From positions 62,001 through 126,000 of the forward strand of contig OZ007029.1 of assembly GCA_963931575.1 (NCBI GenBank): a stretch of 64,000 nucleotides of DNA. Reading direction: 5' to 3'. Under the pieces are notes generated by a model. That model saw only the letters and a program-made list of their open reading frames with translations, did not search any database and had not been told where the DNA came from. Shown one piece after another: positions 58,626 through 64,000 of the stretch; the stretch's first letter is position 1, and each line of letters starts with the position of its first letter. Both the position numbers and the translations under genes were made by a program. Source of the DNA: Gastranaerophilus sp944325835. GTDB lineage: Bacteria; Cyanobacteriota; Vampirovibrionia; Gastranaerophilales; Gastranaerophilaceae.

Positions 58626-58904
58626 ATGGCAGTACCAAAGAAAAGAACAGGACATTCCGCACAGGGGAAAAGAAGATCAAACTGGAAAGCAACTAAACCT
58701 GCTACAACAGTTTGCCCGACTTGCGGTGCTACGGTTTTAACTCATACAGTTTGCACAAGCTGCGGCTCTTACAAAGGTAAACCGGTAAGCAAAAAAGGCG
58801 TTGAAGCTCCAAAAGCTGTAGAAACTAAGCCGGAAGCTAAAGCTGAAGTTAAAGAAGAAGTTAAAGCTGTTGAAGAAAAATCAGAAGAAAAAACTGAAGA
58901 ATAA
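58626..58904 (+). CDS. rpmF: 50S ribosomal protein L32 with an acidic/Lys tail
   Basis: A 92-residue protein. Residues 1-57 are normal L32 (MAVPKKRTGHSAQGKRRSNW, zinc-type CPTCGATVLTHTVCTSCG). A tail of about 35 residues rich in K, E, A and V (KPEAKAEVKEEVKAVEEKSE) follows; L32 is usually 56-60 residues. The tail is of low complexity and its role is unknown. It is part of an operon with plsX, as in many bacteria. Confidence 0.95.
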   Translation: MAVPKKRTGHSAQGKRRSNWKATKPATTVCPTCGATVLTHTVCTSCGSYKGKPVSKKGVEAPKAVETKPEAKAEVKEEVKAVEEKSEEKTEE

Positions 58905-58912
58905 TTGTATAG

Positions 58913-58938
58913 TCGCAAAGGGAGAAATCCCTTTGCGA
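58913..58938 (+). other. Hairpin between rpmF and plsX
   Basis: TCGCAAAGGGA-GAAA-TCCCTTTGCGA, an 11-bp perfect stem with a GNRA tetraloop, followed by A-rich sequence. It could separate ribosomal protein from lipid gene levels by attenuation or mRNA processing. Confidence 0.65.
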
Positions 58939-58965
58939 AAAATTAAAAGTTGTTGAGAGGGAAAG

Positions 58966-60021
58966 ATGACAAGAATAGCAGTTGATGCAATGGGCGGGGA
59001 TCACGCTCCTTATGAGATTGTTGCAGGTGCAGTTTGGGCGGCAAAAGAATATGGAGTTGCTCTGGAATTGGTCGGCAAACCTGATGAAATTCAAAACGTT
59101 CTGGATGAAGTCAAAAATAAAGGCTTTTTAACTGATAAAGGCAGAGCCGGTCGAAATCATCGCATTAAAATTGACTACAAAGAACTTGATATTAAAATTA
59201 CTCCTGCAACAGAAGTCATTGAAATGGGAGAAGCTGTTGGTCAGGCTATTCGTAAGAAAAAAGATTCTTCTATCGTGAAATCGGTTGAAGCTGTTGCAAC
59301 CGGAAGTTCTGATGCTGTTGTTGCGGCAGGTTCTACGGGGGCTGCTATGGCATCAAGTTTGTTCGGTCTGGGAAGGCTTCCGGGAATTGACAGACCTGCT
59401 ATTGCAGCGACCTTGCCTACTATGGGTAAACCGATTGTTGTAATTGATGCAGGCGCAAACAGCAATTCAACACCGGAAATGCTTCATCAGTTTGCTGTTA
59501 TGGGCGCAACTTTTTCCAAACACGTTATCGGAGTAGAAAATCCAAGAGTTGCAGTTTTAAACATCGGTGAAGAAGCCGGAAAAGGGAATGAACTTGCTAA
59601 AAGTACTTTTAAACTTTTAGAAGAGTGCAAAGATAGAATTAATTTTGTTGGTAATGTTGAAGGTAAAGAATTATTCGCAAATATTTGTGATGTTGTTGTT
59701 TGTGATGGATTTGTCGGTAACGTTGCCTTGAAAGTTACTGAAGGTACAGGAGCTGTTCTATTCAAGATGATTAAGCACGAATTTAAAAGTGATTTTATCG
59801 GTATGATTTTGGGCTGGCTTGCTAAACCTTTCTTTAGAAGAATATATGCAAGAACTAACTATGAAGAATTCGGCGGCGCTTTATTATTAGGCGTTAAAGG
59901 CATTACGATTATTTCACACGGAAGAAGCAAGGCTTATGCGATTAAAAATGCTGTCCGTGTGGCAAAAGAAGCCGTTGAAACTGGAATTAACGAAAAAATA
60001 GCTAAATTTTATGAGGAATAA
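58966..60021 (+). CDS. plsX: Phosphate acyltransferase PlsX
   Basis: A 351-residue enzyme forming acyl-phosphate from acyl-ACP for phospholipid synthesis. It starts with the typical TRIAVDAMGGDHAPYEIV, then SDAVVAAGSTGAAMAS and the C-terminal YEEFGGALLLGVKGI. Followed after 5 bases by fabH, the standard order. Ribosome site GAGGGAAAG. Confidence 0.96.
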   Translation: MTRIAVDAMGGDHAPYEIVAGAVWAAKEYGVALELVGKPDEIQNVLDEVKNKGFLTDKGRAGRNHRIKIDYKELDIKITPATEVIEMGEAVGQAIRKKKDSSIVKSVEAVATGSSDAVVAAGSTGAAMASSLFGLGRLPGIDRPAIAATLPTMGKPIVVIDAGANSNSTPEMLHQFAVMGATFSKHVIGVENPRVAVLNIGEEAGKGNELAKSTFKLLEECKDRINFVGNVEGKELFANICDVVVCDGFVGNVALKVTEGTGAVLFKMIKHEFKSDFIGMILGWLAKPFFRRIYARTNYEEFGGALLLGVKGITIISHGRSKAYAIKNAVRVAKEAVETGINEKIAKFYEE

Positions 60022-60026
60022 CTGAG

Positions 60027-61037
60027 ATGACAGAAAAAATGAAACCGTTAAGAATTGCGGGTGTTGGTTACTCTTTACCTGAGTCTGTTGTAACTAACGA
60101 TGATTTGACTCAATTGTATGAAACATCTGACGAATGGATTTACACCAGAACAGGTATTAAGGAAAGACGCCTTGTTTCAGGAGATGAAACCGCTATTGAT
60201 CTTGGTATTGCAGCTGCAAAGCATGCTCTGGAAAAATCGGGATTTAAAGCGGAAGATATTGATCTTGTCATCGCGGCATCTTCGGCACCACCTCAGTTGT
60301 ATCCGGCAATTGCCTGCCATATTCAGTCAGCGCTTAACATTCCAAACTATGCACCGGCTTTTGATATCACTGCGGCATGCTCCGGCTTAATCTACGGCTT
60401 GCAAATTGCAAGAGGGTTTATCGGTTCAGGACTTTACAAAAATATTTTAATCGTTGCGACCGATAATAACTCAAGACTGGTTGACTGGGCTGACAGAAGC
60501 GTTTCTATTCTTTTTGGCGACGGCGCAGGTGCGATGGTCGTGACAGAAGCAGAGGACGGCATTGATGATATTTTATCTTTAGATATCCGCGCAGACGGTT
60601 CAATCGGTGAATATATTTATATGGATATGCCGGGTAAAACCTGTCCGCTCGTTAAACCTAATACACCAAAAGACTGCCATATTAAAATGAATGGTAAAGA
60701 AGTTTATAAATTTGTTGTAAAAGTTCTGCCGCAATATATTGATAAATGTCTGGAAGAAGCCGGAATGACACCGGAAGATGTTGATTACTTAATTCCTCAC
60801 CAGGCAAATCAGAGAATTATTGAAGCAATGCAACAAAGACTTCAATATCCGGATGAAAAAGTTATTTCAAATATTAAATATTACGGCAATACCTCTGCGG
60901 CATCAGTTCCTATTGCTCTGGCAGAAGGTGTTGAAAAGGGCAATATCAAACTCGGAACAACGGCAATTCTGTGCGGTTTCGGCGCAGGGATGACATGGGG
61001 CGCTGCAATCGTCAGACTCCGCGAAGGAATTTGCTAG
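60027..61037 (+). CDS. fabH: 3-oxoacyl-ACP synthase III
   Basis: A 336-residue condensing enzyme that starts fatty acid synthesis from acetyl-CoA and malonyl-ACP. The catalytic Cys118 is in DITAACSGL; His and Asn of the active site are in LIPHQANQRI and YYGNTSAASVPIAL. Follows plsX after 5 bases, so it belongs to the same transcript. Confidence 0.96.
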   Translation: MTEKMKPLRIAGVGYSLPESVVTNDDLTQLYETSDEWIYTRTGIKERRLVSGDETAIDLGIAAAKHALEKSGFKAEDIDLVIAASSAPPQLYPAIACHIQSALNIPNYAPAFDITAACSGLIYGLQIARGFIGSGLYKNILIVATDNNSRLVDWADRSVSILFGDGAGAMVVTEAEDGIDDILSLDIRADGSIGEYIYMDMPGKTCPLVKPNTPKDCHIKMNGKEVYKFVVKVLPQYIDKCLEEAGMTPEDVDYLIPHQANQRIIEAMQQRLQYPDEKVISNIKYYGNTSAASVPIALAEGVEKGNIKLGTTAILCGFGAGMTWGAAIVRLREGIC

Positions 61038-61078
61038 GGAATAACCCTGCCGTTGGTCACTAAAATAAGGAGTATTAT

Positions 61079-62041
61079 ATGAAAAAAGTTGCATTTTTAT
61101 TCCCGGGACAAGGCTCTCAGGCTGTTGGCATGGGAAAAGATTTTTATGATAATTTTGAAAGCGCAAAGAATGTTTTTGACTGCGCTGATAAGACTTTAGG
61201 TAAAAGTGTTTCAACTCTGTGCTTTGAAGGGCCGGAAGAAAATCTTAAACAAACAGTTAACACCCAGCCTTGCATTGTAACGATGTCGATTGCGGCGCTT
61301 GAAGCGTTGAAATCTCAATTGAACGTTGAGCCTAGCTTTGTTGCGGGTCACTCTCTTGGTGAATATTGCGCAATGTACGCTGCAGGCGTTATGAGTTTAG
61401 AAACAACATTCAAAGCTATTCAAAAACGTGCTGATTTGATGAATGAATCTGCACTGCAAAGCGGCGGCAACGGAGCAATGGCTGCTGTTTTAAATGCATC
61501 GGAAGAACAGTTGAAAGCGGCACTGGAAGAAGGTTCTAAGGTCGGTTATGTTGATGTTGCAAATTATAATTCACCGGCACAGGTCGTTATCACAGGCGAC
61601 AGCAGCGCAGTTGCAAAAGCGGGTGAATATTTACTTGCAAACGGCGTAAGAAGAGTTGTTCCGCTTGCAGTATCAGGTGCTTTCCACTCTAAATTTATGG
61701 AAAAAGCATCCGAAGGTTTTGCAGAATTTGCTTCCACTCTGGAACTTAACAATGCGTCTGTTCCTGTAATTACAAATGTTGATGCGCAAGCAACAACTAA
61801 CAGAGAAGATTTTAGAGCGAAAATGCCAAAGCAAATTTGCTCATCTGTCTACTGGACGCAAACAATTCAAAAAATGGTTGAAAACGGCGTTGAATACTTC
61901 GTTGAAATCGGCCCGGGTAAAGTTCTTGCCGGTTTAAACAAGAAAATAGCACCGGAAGCCAAAGTTTATAACGTTTCTGACATGGCTTCACTGGAAGCGA
62001 CTGTTGAAGCTTTGAAATCAGAATTAATGTGTGAAGTTTAA
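61079..62041 (+). CDS. fabD: Malonyl-CoA:ACP transacylase
   Basis: A 320-residue acyltransferase moving malonyl from CoA to ACP. LFPGQGSQAVGMG opens it; the nucleophile Ser92 lies in GHSLGEYCA, the catalytic His in SGAFHSKFM and a late EIGPGKVLAGL. AAGGAG ribosome site. Its end overlaps nothing; fabG follows at 17 bases. Confidence 0.95.
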   Translation: MKKVAFLFPGQGSQAVGMGKDFYDNFESAKNVFDCADKTLGKSVSTLCFEGPEENLKQTVNTQPCIVTMSIAALEALKSQLNVEPSFVAGHSLGEYCAMYAAGVMSLETTFKAIQKRADLMNESALQSGGNGAMAAVLNASEEQLKAALEEGSKVGYVDVANYNSPAQVVITGDSSAVAKAGEYLLANGVRRVVPLAVSGAFHSKFMEKASEGFAEFASTLELNNASVPVITNVDAQATTNREDFRAKMPKQICSSVYWTQTIQKMVENGVEYFVEIGPGKVLAGLNKKIAPEAKVYNVSDMASLEATVEALKSELMCEV

Positions 62042-62057
62042 AAGAAAAGAGGAAAAA

Positions 62058-62783
62058 ATGTCTGAAAAATTAGCATTAGTTACAGGTGCTTCCCGCGGAA
62101 TTGGTAAGGCTTGTGCTATTGAACTTGCAAAAGCAGGATATGATGTTATCATTAACTATGCCGGTAACGTTGACGCTGCAAACAAAACGGTAGAAGAAAT
62201 TAAGGCTCTCGGTGTTGATTCAGCTGCTTATAAATTTGATGTTTCTAATCCGGAAGAAGTGAACGTAAGTATCGCAGAAATTATTGAAAAATACGGAAGA
62301 ATTGATATCCTTGTCAACAATGCCGGAATTACACGCGACGGATTATTCATGCGGATGAGCGAAGAAAACTGGAACGCTGTTATTAACACAAATTTATCAA
62401 GTGCGTTTTATGTTTCCCAGCCTGTTGTTAAGGTTATGATGAAACAAAGAAGCGGTGCTATTGTTAATATGGCAAGTGTGGTCGGCGTTTCCGGGAACGC
62501 AGGTCAGGCGAACTATTCCGCTGCAAAAGCAGGGCTTATCGGTTTGACAAAAACTCTGGCAAAAGAACTGGGTTCGCGCGGTATTAGAGTTAACGCTGTA
62601 GCACCGGGCTTTATTAATACTGATATGACAAAAGATTTGGATACATCTAAATTCACCGACTTTATTCCGCTCAAAAGACTCGGCGAGCCGGAAGATATTG
62701 CAAAAGCGGTTAAGTTCCTTGCGGTAGACGCTCAATATGTAACCGGTCAGGTTCTGGAAGTCGACGGCGGGCTTATAATATAA
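62058..62783 (+). CDS. fabG: 3-oxoacyl-ACP reductase
   Basis: A 241-residue SDR enzyme from the ATG at 62058, chosen for the GAGGAAA ribosome site. NADPH motif TGASRGIGKA, NNAGITRDG, catalytic Ser in MASVVGVSG, Tyr and Lys in YSAAKAGL, and the end VTGQVLEVDGG. It reduces 3-ketoacyl-ACP. acpP and fabF, which often follow, are missing; a terminator and the ferritin gene come instead. Confidence 0.95.
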   Translation: MSEKLALVTGASRGIGKACAIELAKAGYDVIINYAGNVDAANKTVEEIKALGVDSAAYKFDVSNPEEVNVSIAEIIEKYGRIDILVNNAGITRDGLFMRMSEENWNAVINTNLSSAFYVSQPVVKVMMKQRSGAIVNMASVVGVSGNAGQANYSAAKAGLIGLTKTLAKELGSRGIRVNAVAPGFINTDMTKDLDTSKFTDFIPLKRLGEPEDIAKAVKFLAVDAQYVTGQVLEVDGGLII

Positions 62784-62815
62784 TAACCAAATTGATAAAA
62801 ATATAAGAAAGAGAT

Positions 62816-62839
62816 GGCGGAGCCGTATTCGGCTCCGCC
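62816..62839. terminator. Terminator between fabG and ferritin
   Basis: GGCGGAGCCG-TATT-CGGCTCCGCC, a 10-bp GC-rich stem followed by CTTATTAT. It lies between convergent genes. Confidence 0.75.
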
Positions 62840-62861
62840 CTTATTATAAGGCTTCAGCGCC

Positions 62862-63371
62862 TTATTTAATATCGTGTTGATGAATTTCTCTTTTCATTAA
62901 ATCTTCATTAAGCATCATGAGTGCGGTTTTGTCATCACCTATGAATTTTAATTTTTCTAAAATTACTTTTGCATTGCGTTCTTCTTCCACCTGTTCTTTT
63001 AAGTACCAGTCAAGGAACGAAAGTGCAGCGCGGTCTTTTTCTTCTTCCATAATGTCAAACAGTTCGTTAATCTTTGCCGTAACCGTTTTTTCGTGATTGT
63101 AGGCTGCTTCAAAAACCGAAAGTGCATCCGCCCAATCGTGTTCGGGTTTTTCTATCGGTTCAAGTTCTACGGTTCCGCAGCGTTCGATTAAGTAGTGAAA
63201 AATTCCCATAGCATGTTCCATTTCTTCATGAGCCTGAACACACATCCATTGACGGAAGCCGCACCAGGCACTTTTTGAAAAATATGCTTTCATTGAAAAA
63301 TAAAGATATGCCGAGTAGAGTTCGTAGTTAAGCTGTTCATTTAAAGCTTTTTCAAGTTTTTGACTAATCAT
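62862..63371 (-). CDS. ftnA: Ferritin
   Basis: A 169-residue four-helix ferritin from the ATG at 63371, with AAAGGCGG as ribosome site; a longer frame with a hydrophobic start (to 63539) is not credible. Ferroxidase residues lie in ALNEQLNYELYSAYLYFSM and CVQAHEEMEHAMGIF, and EQVEEERNA is the third helix part. Prokaryotic-type ferritin without heme site. It stores iron as ferric oxide, in keeping with the Fur-type regulator in the window, although no Fur box is obvious upstream. Confidence 0.92.
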   Translation of the reverse strand: MISQKLEKALNEQLNYELYSAYLYFSMKAYFSKSAWCGFRQWMCVQAHEEMEHAMGIFHYLIERCGTVELEPIEKPEHDWADALSVFEAAYNHEKTVTAKINELFDIMEEEKDRAALSFLDWYLKEQVEEERNAKVILEKLKFIGDDKTALMMLNEDLMKREIHQHDIK

Positions 63372-63492
63372 TTGTACCGCCTTTCTTTTGCAGATATTTT
63401 GGCGGAAATACGTTTTTTTATTATTCACCGCAGGTCGAATTCTTCCGGCTATTAACAAAATGCTAATAATATTGTAATATATTATTAATATT

Positions 63493-64000
63493 ATGATAGA
63501 GAATAGTAAAATTTTAGTAGTGGAAGATGAAGAAAGCATCAGCCAGTTAATCGGTATGGTATTGAAGTCCGGCGGATTTAATAATGTTAAATTTGCACCT
63601 GACGGAGTTGCAGCTCTTAATATGATAGAGCAATGGCTTCCGGATGTTGTGCTTATGGATATTATGCTTCCCGGAATGGACGGGCTGACTCTATGTAAAC
63701 ATGTTAAGCATAACCCGAGATATAATTCTGTTAAAGTAATTATGCTGACCGCAAGACGTCTTGAGGAAGATGTTTTACAGGGTTTTGAGAACGGCGCAAT
63801 TGATTATATTACAAAACCTTTCAGCAACAAGGTTTTGCTTGCCAGAATCCGCGCACAGCTTTCGAACGGGTTGTCTGAAAACCCTAATAACACAATGTTT
63901 TATAAAGAATTTTCGATAAACCCCGACACTCAGGTCGCAAAACTTAACAATAGAGAAATCAATCTCACGTATAGCGAATTTGAGATAATGAAGCTTTTTG
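63493..64000 (+). CDS. OmpR/PhoB-type response regulator, 3' end cut by window
   Basis: The frame from an ATG at 63493 is open to the end of the window. The receiver domain shows acidic residues in VVEDEES, phospho-accepting Asp56 in LMDIMLPGMDGL, Thr in IMLTARR and Lys in YITKPFSNK. A winged-helix DNA-binding domain begins near residue 145 (REINLTYSEFEIMKLF), so it belongs to the OmpR/PhoB class. No kinase gene is seen within reach. There is no ribosome site; a TATTAT box ends seven bases before the ATG, possibly leaderless. Divergent from ferritin. Confidence 0.9.
   Translation, partial: MIENSKILVVEDEESISQLIGMVLKSGGFNNVKFAPDGVAALNMIEQWLPDVVLMDIMLPGMDGLTLCKHVKHNPRYNSVKVIMLTARRLEEDVLQGFENGAIDYITKPFSNKVLLARIRAQLSNGLSENPNNTMFYKEFSINPDTQVAKLNNREINLTYSEFEIMKLF

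Noticed and set aside
63372..63539. N-terminal extension of ferritin with a hydrophobic segment
   Set aside because: The extension runs through the promoter region and opposite the response regulator start; the internal ATG at 63371 has a strong ribosome site and gives the usual ferritin length.

Overview
The window looks like part of a chromosome from an anaerobic, fermenting, Gram-negative-type bacterium of moderate to low GC. Several traits together suggest a gut relative of Cyanobacteria (Gastranaerophilales/Melainabacteria type): the yggS-sepF pair, a gene set matching the cyanobacterial/plastid Ycf46 and Ycf35 families, LPS and outer-membrane genes (kdsC, OmpH/Skp, TolC) and prepilins of the FTMAEILLSLTIIGVVAA type. 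The lineage is an inference, because the window contains no rRNA or tRNA gene. I found no CRISPR array, transposase or prophage.

Layout. 1-3.1 kb: end of pcrA, a RimI-like acetyltransferase and a BioY-like transporter. 3.1-4.9 kb: first prepilin locus. 4.9-11.1 kb: a drug-efflux unit with tolC divergent from marR-emrA-emrB-emrB. 11.2-13 kb: a CHASE2-GGDEF cyclase. 13-17.2 kb: minus-strand operon of HHH protein, radical SAM protein, Ycf46-like AAA ATPase, Ycf35-like DUF1257 protein and DUF2997 protein. 17.3-28.1 kb: envelope and housekeeping genes (acyltransferase, dacB, MFS, OmpH, histidine kinase, kdsC, TPR protein, lysC, BcrA/HgdC-type activase). 28.1-35.3 kb: a small HTH regulator divergent from a small helical protein, a Fur-family regulator behind two Fur boxes, a pyruvate formate-lyase split into core and glycyl-radical polypeptides, pflA, a flavodiiron protein and rpsO. 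35.4-44.2 kb: MFS, HTH, second prepilin, folP, two unknown proteins, gltX and third prepilin. 44.2-54 kb: argS, a four-domain GntR-like regulator, a TrmB-like regulator, rfbA, small paralogues, a TPR protein and an MFS exporter. 54-57 kb: yggS-sepF, a toxin-antitoxin pair with a frameshifted toxin, and a second HTH/small-protein divergent pair whose small gene has an early stop. 57-64 kb: tpiA, yceD-rpmF-plsX-fabH-fabD-fabG, ferritin and the start of an OmpR-type response regulator.

The most striking feature is a family of three prepilin-like genes. Each is preceded by a matching promoter and a start codon followed, within 10-17 codons, by an uninterrupted run of 12, 13 or 14 G. In all three the assembled run puts the upstream start out of frame with the pilin. 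Removing one G, or adding two, would open one continuous frame. This is the classic arrangement of slipped-strand phase variation. The protein ends resemble lectin-like Lcl_C/DUF1566 domains, so these may be switchable pilus adhesins.

Other signals worth following: a dispersed modular repeat with fixed ends (six copies), a second REP-like paired palindrome (four copies), at least seven genes whose -10 box sits exactly 6 nt before the ATG (predicted leaderless mRNAs), a naturally split pyruvate formate-lyase, and a group of small unknown proteins sharing an N-terminal motif ending in F-G-A.
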